Shown here one piece after another: positions 11,761 through 22,837 of a stretch of DNA of 64,000 nt. This DNA is from Brasenia schreberi. Taxonomy: Eukaryota; Streptophyta; Magnoliopsida; Nymphaeales; Cabombaceae. A program made the position numbers and the translations under genes. The stretch's first letter is position 1. Each line of letters opens with the position of its first letter. The stretch covers positions 6,833,501 through 6,897,500 of the forward strand of contig JAYKKT010000080.1 of NCBI GenBank assembly GCA_036023115.1. The letters run 5' to 3'. Under the pieces are notes generated by a model. The model worked only from the letters and a program-made list of their open reading frames with translations. It made no database searches and was not told where the DNA came from.

Positions 11761-12239
11761 ATAATGAGCTTGATCATAACTTACTTACATATGAATTATG
11801 CCTCCTATGTATTCTCTTGGTGGAGAAGAATCAAAACCCATATAGTTCTCTCACTTTTTGATAGAAATTCCTTATCTAAAGTAATTGATTATGAACTTAA
11901 TCATTGTTGTTGCTTCATGCTTGCGTGAGATGAGTGTCAATAGTATTCGTAGTAGTTCTTCCTTTAGTAGTATAGTCTTCGGTATATATGTCAATCGGTA
12001 CTTCTTCACCCTCTAGTGCTTGATGCCTTGCCCTTGTCCAATCATTTAGGCAAGTCTGAGTTTCTAAGATCTTGCATTGTAAGTTAGAACGAAATTCGTA
12101 TAACATATTACTGCTTATACTAAATACTTACTCTACAACAACAGTTGAGGCTGAAACAAGAAAAACATTCTTAGTAATTAAAGATAAAATTGGATAAGTA
12201 AGTCGATGCTCTTACCACAATTTTAAACATCTAATTTCT

Positions 12240-13720
12240 CTCCATCCTCATCTTCTTCAAATTCATGAAGATCATAATGAGCACATTATATACCTTAAAC
12301 TCATATTTTGGTCATGTTTTAAATTTAAAATTTAAAATATGACTAAAAAACTTACCACAAAGAAAGGAGGATGCATGATTGTTACTGCTTTGTTTTTCTA
12401 CTTGTGAAACAAGATGATCATGCGAAGAACTATAATCGATATATAATTGATTAATGTTCAATCTTATATCATTTTATTATACTGTTGATATACTTAAGCC
12501 CATTTAATGAAAGATCTTTAGAGTAAGAAACATTTAAAAATAATTCTAAACCTTCTAATTTTAATCTAGTATCTAATGCAACAACAATAAAACTAATTGC
12601 TAAAAGCTCTATATAAAAATTAAGTCATTTTTTTTATTATCACTTGCACAATATGAGATAAGTATTGGTACAAAATTGGATAATATACGAACTACTTCTA
12701 AAGCTTGATAAATGAAGGTATATAAACTCCATTAATAAGTCTCCAAAGGGCATAATCATGAACAACATTTGGTAGGTCGCGTTTCAATGATGTCTAACAT
12801 TTTTTGAATTTTTTTAGGTATTTTATATTTTCGTTTACAAAAATCTATCAATTCATTTCTAACATTGAGTGTGTCTTTAATAGGTTATATTTGAGATTGT
12901 ATGATCTTCAAATTGCATAGGTTAAGTACATGACAAGCACATCGAATATGAAAATTTTACCACTTAAAATAAACTGATATATTCTTTGTAATTCAAAAAT
13001 AACACACGTATTTACAATAACATTATCAAGTGAAATTTAAAAAATTTATAAGATAATAGATGCTATTCAAAAACCGATTTAACATATAACAAATATTTTA
13101 TACAATGTGTGATTTATAAAAACAATAAAGTGCAAGAAGGTGTTTTTAGATTGACCTCTCATCTATCCAATAAATAGTAATACACATATTTGCATGTAAT
13201 TGCCAATTATCAGTTCATACATAAACACAATGTGATACACTATGTTCAAATGAACTGAAAAATAAAGCTAACTCTTTCTTTTCCTCTTTACATAATTTAT
13301 GAATATATCTATTAACCGGTTGTCTAGAATTAGGTACAACTAAATGATTATGAATATTTTTTACGTAATCAACAAATCTAAGTTTTTGTCCAAAATTAAA
13401 AGAAAATATTTTATTGAAATAAAACGTGCAAACTCCTCTCAATATCCAGTGAAGTTGTAGTGGAAAAGCCCTATAGAAGTAGATCTACTAGTAGAATAAC
13501 TTTTGTGTATAAAAAATTGAGTTTGATTAACATCTAAACCCATTGCTACTAGATGTTTTTCATAACATGATTTCTTAAAACTATAACACATCAACCCAAA
13601 ATTTTGAAAATCAATCAGTCGAGATTCATATACATAGTTGATTTCACTCGAAACCGTTGAAAGGTCATTCATCCATCTTAGAAGAGTTTCTACATCGGCC
13701 ATTGATCACGAGCTCACAAG
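12240..13720 (-). pseudogene. Decayed hAT transposase (BED finger, RICESLEEPER-like)
   Basis: On the minus strand pieces of a RICESLEEPER-type transposase appear in order, broken by stops and frameshifts. A BED-finger-like segment with SCYEKHLVAMGLDVNQ lies near 13560-13610. FVDYVKN...RYIHKLCKEEKKEL lies at about 13270-13380. SSFEHSVSHCVYV, a stop, then TDNWQLHANMCITIYWIDE lie at about 13170-13250. NFHIRCACHVLNLCNLK, the hAT Cys/His block, lies near 12905-12955. LLAISFIVVALDTRLKLEG lies near 12570-12610. Intact members encode about 650-700 residues and act in the nucleus as transposases. This copy cannot make a functional protein. Confidence 0.75.
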
Positions 13721-13799
13721 AGACCTCCCACCATGAATCAAACACACATGTACACCTCACCTCTCAATCGTACGAAAAAAGAAATTATTTTTTTTTAAA

Positions 13800-15040
13800 G
13801 GAGGGCGCTGTTATACTTTCTGAAAGTCGCTGGTTTCGAGGAGTGAAAAAGAAAATGTAAGGGTAGTACGGTCATTAATCTCTTCCTGTATTTCAAAGTC
13901 CAAGAAGATTTGGTGGCTCTATCGGAGGAACCGTCTCGCACGAAAGAACTGAAATACCCTCCACTAAGATATACAAGTGTGACACTATTGAGGGTTATAA
14001 ACGCGTTGAGCAAACCGAACGGTGGCTGCTTGAATTCGTTTCTTTTCTGGTCATATCCGAACACGAACCCGAGCTCGTCAAAATGCGTAGTTCATTCAAA
14101 TAAACGGCTTATCTTTATGTAATTTATTATAACGTCAATACAGATAGCTTCGATCATTTGATTTTATACCCGATAAATTCGGATAGAGAACGGGTTACTA
14201 CCCCAACACAAGTAAAGCGTGAAGCGGTCAAAAAGCGGATTTTGCTGACGACTCTCTTTATTGAGCGGTTGCGATGACGTCATGTTCAGGACTAACTGAT
14301 CCAAATAGTGGATACGAATACAAGATCCACGATCCAGTTTGGACCTACACGCAACACATCGGGTATGACACGAACCAATCTTACCATGAGTATCTGCCCC
14401 CCTGGAGACACTAAGCGTGGATCGCACTTTTGCTAAACGCTCACCTTCTGGTCTTGATGGCCTTGGCTTGTTCATGTTCCGTTCGTTAAACCATGGCGGA
14501 CCCGTTCACAAGCACGTCACCCCTTAATTCATTGAAGAATTGTGTCTAATTCTCTTGACACCACACTGAACCATGTCAATGGCTAGATTTAGATTGGCAT
14601 AATACTCATTACCTTCGACCTTACAGTTCTTCACCAAGGCACACCCAACTTGAACTAGGTACCCCTTCATGAACACGTTCCAACGTAATTTGTTCGGTGT
14701 GCTAGACTCATTTACCGGCCGGACCCATCTATGCTAACAACATGCGCACCCTCTCAATCCTTCAAATCTTACATTGTGGAAGGTGGTTTGACCTCCTTTG
14801 GATATGGATCAGGGATCGGTCAGGCTCACCAGGTCAGGTATGTGTAATCATTCAATCATCATTACCATGTATACTAAGACGATGCTCGAGTTATATAGGA
14901 AACTAATTCCATCAGTCATCCTCTTATGTGTAACACCAATGCTTCACTTTTATCCAATGAAAATTGCTCTTATTCTCCAACAAAAGTTCTCAACACATTA
15001 ACCGAGGAAAACCTCACAAGTGTAGGAAGAAAACTATTAA
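13800..15040. other. Intergenic, no gene supported
   Basis: Small open frames on both strands (for example 14164-14475 minus) show no known motif. The possible exon-like stretch near 14800-14838, ending in a GTATGTG donor-like sequence, is too short to support. Confidence 0.4.
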
Positions 15041-15046
15041 ACATGA

Positions 15047-15155
15047 TATTGGAGTTAACTGCTAATATTGGCACAAGATCAAGCTCTATGGCGTTAAAAA
15101 ATCCATGTAGCTCACCCCACTTAAGTGTGGGGGAAGGCTTGGTTGTTGTTGAAGT
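15047..15155 (+). mobile_element. 3' end fragment of an RTE-like LINE
   Basis: The segment parallels the last about 100 bases of LINE B: GGAGTTAACTGCTAA, then AATCCATGTAGC, then GGAAGGCTTGGTTGTTGTTG. It is diverged and severely 5'-truncated. The (TTG)n tail marks its 3' end on the plus strand. Confidence 0.75.
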
Positions 15156-15267
15156 TGTCATCTCACTAGAAGTTCTCAACTCAAAGAATCTGAATTTACT
15201 GATGTTGATTCTATGAACTCTTTTTCTCTATCCTTCGGGTTTCAGTTAGTCAATAGCTTGTAATTAG

Positions 15268-15409
15268 CCAATGCACGGTTAATGATGTTCAACATCATTA
15301 CCAGGAATGCCCATATGATACAAAACAATGCCATGTTAGGGACATAAATGACAAGATAAGCAGATGCATTGCTGTAAAACCACCAGATCCACTAATGCAG
15401 AGGATCCAA
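15268..15409 (+). CDS. Exon-like island of an unrecognised gene
   Basis: After an acceptor-like ATTAG one base and 47 open codons follow, beginning QCTVNDVQHHYQECPYDTKQ and ending DPLMQRIQ, and then a donor-like GTAAATT. The peptide has four cysteines and looks like real protein rather than AT-rich noise. I do not recognise the family. The exon would end in phase 0. LINE A begins 185 bases downstream, so any following exon lies beyond 18350. A weak candidate is the short open stretch near 18383-18451 before a GTATG donor. This could be a live exon or a gene fragment. Confidence 0.4.
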
Positions 15410-16265
15410 GTAAATTCCTTGTAATCAGGTAGAGTCTGACCCTTTTGAGCTTTATCACACATTAATCATTCATTTTCAAATAATGCCATCAACTATGCTT
15501 GTTATTTGAAGAGACTGTTCTCATGATTGAGATTTAGAGCTTTCTTGCCCTAAGTCAATAGGATTACAATCATTGCTCTTATATGCTATCCGAAACAACA
15601 ACAACAACGACAACTAAGCCTTTTCCCATAGTAGATGGGGTCGGCTACATGGATTCTTTGTTTCCAGAGACCCCTATCATGTATCATATTAACACTTAAC
15701 TCACAATAAGCTAGCTCGTTCTTTATTGTTTCTTTCCAACACTTTTGTAGTTGTCCTCTACCTCTTTTAATACTTTCGAAATCTAGTTTTTCATACCTTC
15801 TTAAAGGTTCTTCATCTTCTTTCTATATGTTCAAACCATCTTAAACGATATTCTCTCACTTTATCCTCTATTGGTGTCACTCCTAATTTGTTTTTAATAA
15901 CCTTATTATGTATACAGTCTTTTCTTGTATGACCACTCATCCATTTTAACATCTTCATTTATGTCACAAAATCTTTTATACATGTTGATGATTAACTGCC
16001 CAACACTCCATAAAACATGGTAGGTCTAATTGTTGTTTTATAATATTTACCTTTGCCTTTAATGGTATCTTCTTATCACAAAGAATATTTGATGCTCCTC
16101 TCCATTTTAACCAATCAACATTAATTTTATGCGTAACATCTCCATCAATTCTTCCATCACTCTAAAAAATTGACCTAGGTATTTAAAACTTTCTTTTTGA
16201 GGGATATAATGTGTAACAATTTTAATTTTTATATCCTCTCAAGTAACCAAATGATCAAACTTACA

Positions 16266-16754
16266 TTACATATATTTTGTTTTTGTTCTACTAAGTCGAA
16301 AGCCTCTACTTTCTAATGTTTCTCTCCGTAGTTCCAATTTTCTATTAACTTTTTTCTTAGACTCCTCCACTAACACAATGTCATCTACAAATACCATACA
16401 CCAAGGTACTTCATCTTGAATATGTTTTATTAATTCATTAATCACCATTATAAATAAGTATGGACTTAAAGTTGATCCTTTATATAACCCAATATTAACT
16501 TCAAAGAAGTATGTCATTCCTTCATGAGTCCTCACACATGGTGTTGCACCATCATACATTACTCTTATAATGTTTATGTATGTCAATGGGATACCTCTTT
16601 TTTCTAAGGTTCTCCAAAAAACCTCCATCGGTATCCTATCGTAAGTTTTTTCTAGATGAATAAATATCACGTGGAGGTCTTTCTTTTTTCCTCTAAAATG
16701 TTCCATAAGACGTCTCAAAAGGTGAATCGCTTCAACAGTGGATCTGCCTAGCAT
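16266..16754 (-). pseudogene. Reverse transcriptase fragment of LINE A
   Basis: This 162-codon frame covers the middle of the RT domain. It has [20 protein letters not shown] (fingers/palm), KGSTLSPYLFIMVINELIKH, and the active-site box FVDDIVLVEESK. The usual alanine of the xADD box is valine here. It keeps the tryptophan codon that is a stop in LINEs B and C. Surrounding frames are broken. Confidence 0.85.
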
Positions 16755-18139
16755 GAATCCAAATTGGTTCTCTGTTGTACTCGATACTTATCTTAACCTA
16801 CGTTCGATAATTCTTTCCTATAATTTCATAGTATGACTCATTAACTTGATACCTCGATAATTCGCACAATTCTGAATGTCTCCCTTGTTTTTCTATATGG
16901 GTATAAGTGTACTCGCTCTCTATTCCTCGGGCATCTTTTGGTTTATCCATATTTCATTAAATAGTCTTGTGAGCCAAGTAATTCCTATTTCTCCTAGGAT
17001 TTTTCAAACTTTTATAGGAATATTATCTGGTCCTACCGATTTACCATCCTTTATATGTTTAAGAGCCTCTTTGACTTCATTCTTTTGAATACGTCGGTAG
17101 AAATTGTGGTTTATATACTTTTCTGATTTGGCTAACTGTTTTAAGCTGATACTAACATCTTTATTTTCATTAAAAAGCTTATAAAAATAAATTTTCTATC
17201 TATTTTTTATATCATCATTTGCCACTAGAATTTTCTCATCCTCGTCTTTGATGCATTTAACAAAATTAAGATCCTTAGTTTTCTTATCTCTAACCATAGG
17301 TATTCTAAAATATCTCTTTCACCTTCTTTTGAGTTGAGTTTTTTATACAAATCCTCCCAAATTTTAGCTTTTGCTTCACTGATGACCTTTATCGCTTCTT
17401 TTTTTTGCTTTCTTATAAGCATCTAAAGTTTCACTAGTTTTCTTAGCATAATGTAATTTGTAACATGCCCTCTTTGCCTTTTTATTTTGCACTACTTCAC
17501 TCCACCACCAAGCTTCTTTTTTTGTTGGTACACCTCCCTTATATTCACCTAACACATCTTTCACCACTTTCCTAATATGTATAGCCATATTGTTCCACAT
17601 ATCACAAGGTATACCAACATAATTCCAAGCATCTCCTTGAAGGACTTTCTGTTTAAATATACCATCTTTCTCGCTTTTGAAATTCCACCATTTTGTCTGA
17701 ATAGCTCAATGTACTCGTTTATTCTCTGTCCACTTTTTTACCTATAAATCTATAACTAAAAGTCGATGTTGGGTGGTTAAGCTTTTTTCTTGAATTACCT
17801 TGCAATCTTTACAACACGCTCTATCTTTTTTCCTATAAATAAAATAATTAATTTGTGTTTGTGATAAGTCATTCTTATATGTAATTTAATGTTCATCTCA
17901 TTTTTTAAAGTTTGTATTTACTATAAAGAGATCAAATGTCATAGCAAAATTTAAAATCTCCCTACCTTCCTCATTTATGTCCCCAAAACCAAAGTTTCCA
18001 TGAATACCTAGATATTGTAACGCCTCTTTACTGACATGTTCATTTAAGTCTCCTCTTAAACAAATCATCTCCCTTTGTGGAATTCTTTGAATCACCTTAT
18101 TAATTCTTCCCAAAAAGTCGTCTTTATACTAGCTTCTCC

Positions 18140-18250
18140 TACTTGTTTGTGATTTATTCCTTGTATTCCATGACCGAAACAAAGGGAGATACACGTTGCA
18201 CCACAATTTGGAATCAGAAGAGAGCTTTCAAGAAATGACAGATTTATTTA
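18140..18250. other. About 110-bp insertion of unknown origin inside LINE A
   Basis: LINE C reads straight from the CTTCTAGTCCTACTTGG region into GTGCGTAAGCAC. In LINE A the two are separated by about 110 bp with no LINE similarity. I found no terminal repeats in it. Confidence 0.55.
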
Positions 18251-19266
18251 GGTTGCGTAAGCACAAACTATATTCAAAACCTCTGCTCCTAAGACTAATT
18301 TCAACATCATGATTGAGTCATCATATCGTTGTATGTATACTACAATATCTTATCTGCTATCCAAGAAGAGAAAATTTATAGGCATGATGCTGCAAGATCC
18401 ATGTCATATCCCACAAGCTTGTGTTCCCTCATCTCTTTCCGCTGGGCCTTCTGGGGTATGTATTCCGTCACATTCTTTTTCTATTTTTTTTCTATTTTTA
18501 CAAATGATAAACAGTGTATTACACACTACTACATGATATACTATGATAAATGCATGTCATAGGGGTTGAGTATTCCATTTTACCAGATTGGTTGCTCTTC
18601 TAAAAGATCAAGTGCTACTTTCTGGTCGAAATAAGACATCCTACCCGATTAATCCTTAATTGCAAAGGGCATGAAGAAAGCCAAGAAAAACTTGGGATGT
18701 CGGTGCAACTCCAAGCACGTTCCCATGGAAAGATTTCCAAGTGGTCCCATAGCCCATCCTCTCTTTCAAAAGATCCACCCACCATTCATACAAAAAGAGA
18801 TACATTGAAGCTGAAACAGTATCCAAATCTCAGGAATATTACTATGGAATATGATTCGCTCTAGCGCATTTCTACCTACTCTCCAAATTAATACACTGGT
18901 GTATATAAAAAATAGGAGGAACTTTAATTGATTCATAGACAACATCTCTTTGATTCTCCAAGTACTCAAATTCTTGAACAGTCCCTTCAAGTCCTAACCA
19001 AGTAACCTATGTAATGCCCTCAAAAGAACTATGATGAGATTGTATGTACATTACCAATTGAAAACTCAGAAAGAAACCACAAAAACATAATATTTAACTT
19101 CCCGAAGGATATCATGTTGCTGCAATTTTGTTATGTACAATAAAGAGTCATGCTCAATGAACACCAAAGAATGGGTCCTCCTAAGCTGCATAGGTACCCA
19201 ACCCAAAAGGATAAGATATATACCAAAAGAAAAACCACCAAACTGAACAAATAATCAATTTTTCAC

Positions 19267-19437
19267 CTACATCGTCAAATCACTCAGACTTGGAATCACA
19301 GGCACAAGAAAGTTACCAAACTGAGAATCAAAGCTCTTAAAGCTCCCAGTACACCCGTCCTTCTGTGCCTGTTGAACGGCAAAAGTCTTTGCCGACTGAA
19401 CTTCTTGACTAACTCTTCCTACATCTGGAATAGATAC
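19267..19437 (-). CDS. C-terminal exon of an unrecognised gene
   Basis: On the minus strand a CAG acceptor is followed by 56 open codons, beginning VSIPDVGRVSQEVQSAKTF and containing GSFKSFDSQFGNFLVPVIPS, and a TAG stop at 19269-19267. The frame joins in phase 0 to the exon at 19551-19608. Codon use and peptide look genuine, with a conserved-looking FGNFLVPVIP core. I cannot name the family. AT-rich sequence that follows may be the 3' untranslated region. Upstream exons are not seen. A 242-bp MITE and LINE B lie on the upstream side. Confidence 0.45.
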   Translation of the reverse strand, partial: VSIPDVGRVSQEVQSAKTFAVQQAQKDGCTGSFKSFDSQFGNFLVPVIPSLSDLTM

Positions 19438-19550
19438 CTGTCCAGTTTAAGATTAGAAATTGAAATTGAAAGCAAACAAGGTGGAACCCACAGGATGAAA
19501 AGAGAACTGTGTATAACAGCTGACAAAAGAAGTGATTCAGAAATACATAC

Positions 19551-19608
19551 TCCAGAGTCTTGCTGGTTATGATTGACTCTGTCAAATGCGGCTGCTGAAG
19601 AGAAACTC
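19551..19608 (-). CDS. Upstream exon of the same unrecognised gene
   Basis: It lies between a GTGCAG acceptor and a GTATGT donor. After one leading base it encodes SFSSAAAFDRVNHNQQDSG, in phase with the exon at 19267-19437. Support is the matching phase and both splice consensus sites. Confidence 0.4.
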
Positions 19609-20082
19609 CTGCACAATGCGACTTCTAATGAGAGAATAATTCAATCATCACATTACACATTTACAAGGTCTGCAAAAAGTGTGTTTCTGTTAACCTACTT
19701 TAGCCATCCTAATATGTGAAGCTCTTTCTACTTGGCAATATATTCTTGAATTATGCAACACAGATCAAAACAACCTTTGTTTGGGGTATGGAAGATCAAA
19801 TATAAGAAAAAAGAAAAGAAGTATTGAACTACCCCTCAAAATGGTACAAAAAAACAGTTGAAATCAGTGTTGGAAAAATCTAAATGGTTGTACAATATGA
19901 TGCATTAAAATAGTATGATGGTGCCTGGATCAGTTTTCATCAACACCAGTGCATATTGAATATATCATCTATTGGTGTATAAAATACCATATATGTGCCT
20001 AGATTGATACTATACAAGTGCCTGATTAGTTTTCATCAACATCAGTGCATATTTAATCCATCATCTATTGGACTGTAGCATA

Positions 20083-20116
<34 letters not shown>
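20083..20116. repeat. (TA)n microsatellite
   Basis: About 16 TA units in an AT-rich stretch between the unidentified exons and a hAT MITE. Confidence 0.9.
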
Positions 20117-20117
<1 letters not shown>

Positions 20118-20328
20118 TGTTTGTATATATACATATATTTTAAATTTTTATATATACTATGATGATGGAATTAGGATTCAATGCCCCATATCCTCGTCGT
20201 TAACCATGGGGAAAAGAAGACCAGCCCCGTACTTGTCCCGGTGCGGGATGGGGCACAAAATCGAGGTTTCAGTATGAGGCTGTACAGCTATAACAATCTC
20301 CATCTCACCCTATTGCTATCCCTAAAAC

Positions 20329-20570
20329 TAGACATGGCTGGTCCCCTGGTTTTAGTTTAGAGGCACATGTTAAAATATATTTAAAATGTTCAAATTTTCA
20401 GGAAAAAAATGGTTGAACCGCTCATTCCAATTTCGGCCAGGTTCTGGTTCTACAAAAGGCAGAATTGGAGCTGAACTGGGGGTCCCAGTTCCAGGTCTGG
20501 TTTGGCCGGTTTTGGGTTCTTGTCAGTTCCTGGCCCAATCCAATTCCCGGTTTCAATCTAGCCATGTCTA
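20329..20570. mobile_element. Non-autonomous hAT element (242 bp) with TIRs and 8-bp target duplication
   Basis: Both ends carry the perfect 11-bp inverted repeat TAGACATGGCT. The flanks are CCTAAAAC (20321-20328) and CCTAAACC (20571-20578), an 8-bp duplication with one mismatch. The interior is rich in GGTTCTGG, GGTCTGGTTTGG and CCAGTTCC words, the subterminal repeat type of this hAT group. It has no coding capacity. The 97-codon frame on the plus strand is chance. Confidence 0.85.
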
Positions 20571-21709
20571 CCTAAACCGTACATTGCTTAGACTTAATGA
20601 GTTAATTCTTGATAATATATATGGGATTGAAAACACAATAGAATATACCAAGTTTACAGGACCATTTATTTATCTTTGAGATTGATGAGGAGCCAAAACA
20701 AAGAAGGAAAATCTGATTTGGCCTACAGAGACAAGGTTGTTACAAATTTTTAGTGTTAAAACCTTGTTATGAATAAGAATGAATTCAAAATATGTATGCT
20801 TCCAAAAATGGAACTCAATAAAATGGTTCCAAGAAGAGTATATTGATGAAATGGTTGACCTACAGGAAAAGTGCAACATGTTCTTCAAGATGATAGTGTT
20901 GTTAATGAAGGTTTTGAGAATAGTGGATAGTGAAGGTTAGCCAGCGATTAGTTATCTTTAAAATACAACCGATAGTGAAAATTAACAAATAAAAATAAAT
21001 TGCAAGAATAAAAGAAGATTTATATGCCTATTTGGAAGGTGAGTGCACAATAAACGAACTAAACAGAATGTTGTATCTTTTTAATCCTATGTGATCAAAC
21101 TCTCTGTCAATTTAAAAGAAGATGAGGAGGTGCAAAAGGAGATAAAGAATGTCATTTCTTTGAAACAAAGTCTACCCCATGAGATTCACTTGAAACTTGG
21201 TAGGAACATCCACATGTAGATTTTGGGAGACCAATTACTATACATCTCTATAACAGAATGCATCTATGCATGTGTGCGTGTAAGTATATATAGGTTACGA
21301 TCTATGAGCTAGACCTAGTTATGAAATAATGTTTTCCATTTTTCCATTTCTTATTTAGATAAATGGTGGCCTCAATTTGGCCTAAAGTTTCCAATCATAG
21401 GCTATCAAAGTAAATTCAGGTATATCGAGTCAAACTTGTAGTTCTAGTAGATGCGAATGAAACTCGACTTTCTTTGTAAATGATCACATGAAGAAAAGGA
21501 ACCATCTTGGAATGGTCATGGCGTACTTGTCATTGTTGCATACAATTTTAAGCTAAACAAACTCACAGTTACAATTCATAAATTTATGGCATATAAACTC
21601 CGCCCCTGTAAGGGATCACCCTTGCATTGCCGGTCCCAAGCCCGGATAAAGGAGGAGGGTTGTGTTAGGCTTCCGACAACCAACGTAAAACTTCGTCGAA
21701 TTTTACAAC

Positions 21710-22789
21710 ATGGATTACAAAAATTATGAGCATTGCTTTGGGGCATCCCCGCCTAGCAACGTGCTGCAGAGCCCGAATGCAGTAAGAAGTAAGCAAGGGC
21801 CACTACATTTTTGCCCGAATGTAGTAAATCAATTGCAGAGAGGGTTTCCACATCATGGACGGGTGTGGGTAAAGAAGTTAGTCCCGCTACATTGCCACCC
21901 GAATGTAGTGAAAAATTTTCAGAGAGGGTCTCTGCATTTTGATTATGGACAGATGCGGGGGGTAAGAAAGCTAGTCCTAGATAATAAGATTCGTATTGGT
22001 TCTTGGAATATCGGAACATTATCGGATAAACTAATGGAGGTGGTAGATACTATGATTCGAAGAAAGATTCATATTCTATGTTTACAAGAGACAAAATGGG
22101 TTGGAGAAAAAGCAAAGAAGATAGAGGATACAGGTTTTAAATTATGGTACTCAGGTAAAGAAAAGGCCCGAAACGGAGTTGGTATTATCATAAATAAAGA
22201 TTTAAAGGAGAGTGTAGTAGACATACAACGATATGGTGACCGAATCATGACGTTGAAATTAGTGTTAGGAGCAGAGGTTTTGAATATAGTTTGTGCTTAC
22301 GCACCCCAAGTAGGACTAGAAGATAGTATAAAGACAGTTTTTTGGGAAGAGTTAGATAAGGTGTTTCAAAAGATTCCACAAAGGGAGAGGATTTGTTTAG
22401 GAGGAGATTTAAATGGACATGCCGGTAAAGAGGCATTAGGATATCAAGGGATTCATGAAAACTTTGGTTTTGGGGATATAAACGAGGAAGGTAGGGAGAT
22501 TTTAAATTTTGCTATGTCATTTGATCTCTTTATAGTCAATACAATCTTCAAAAAACGAGATGAACATTTAATTACTTATAAGAGTGGCTTATCACAAACA
22601 CAAATTGATTACTTTATTTGTAGAAAAAAAGATAGAGCGTGTTGTAAAGATTGTAAGGTAATTCCAGGAGAAAGACTTTTAGTTATGGATTTACAAATAA
22701 AAAAATGGACAAAGAAGAAAAGAGTGCATCGAGTTATTCGGACTAAATGGTGGAACCTCAAAAGCGAGAAAGAAGATATATTTAAATAG
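21710..22789 (+). pseudogene. LINE B APE-type endonuclease
   Basis: The 359-codon frame starts at an ATG after about 100 bases of leader. Its first about 85 residues are translated from the hairpin region (PNVVNQLQRG, PNVVKNFQRG repeats). The APE endonuclease then follows: IRIGSWNIGTL, ILCLQETKW (catalytic Glu), [33 protein letters not shown] (the conserved Asp and Asn) and TYKSGLSQTQIDYFICR (DYF box). The SDH-type catalytic end (RLLVMDL) appears altered: LINE C has TTQHRLLVMDL where LINE B has lost the TTQH residues. A TAG ends the frame where LINE C has a CAA codon, so a single base change broke the original long ORF. Confidence 0.88.
21802..21908 (+). other. Two hairpins at the 5' end of LINE B
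   Basis: ACTACATT (21802-21809) pairs with AATGTAGT (21818-21825) around an 8-base loop. CTACATT (21887-21893) pairs with AATGTAG (21902-21908) around an 8-base loop. Both loops end in CCCG. The same pair exists in LINE C at 47907-47928 and 47990-48013, so it is a family trait. Confidence 0.7.
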
Positions 22790-22837
22790 AAAGTCCTTCA
22801 AGGAGATGTTTGGAATTATGTTGGCACACCCTCTGAT

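Larger units (their letters stand above)
15595..18347 (-). mobile_element. LINE A: 5'-truncated RTE-like LINE with target-site duplication
   Basis: On the minus strand the element ends in (TTG)n with the typical GGCTTAG end, seen on the plus strand as CAACAACAACAACG...CTAAGCC from 15595. Endonuclease and reverse-transcriptase pieces follow in the order of LINEs B and C, but with frameshifts and stops. The flanks are TCTTATATGCTATCCGAA (15577-15594) and TCTTATCTGCTATCCAAG (18348-18365), a target-site duplication of about 18 bp with three differences. Homology to the other copies stops inside the endonuclease, so the copy is 5'-truncated. An unrelated stretch of about 110 bp (about 18140-18250) interrupts the endonuclease. 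Confidence 0.9.

Noticed and set aside
14164..14475. 103-codon minus-strand frame
   Set aside because: No motif, no splice or promoter context, and biased composition. Probably chance.
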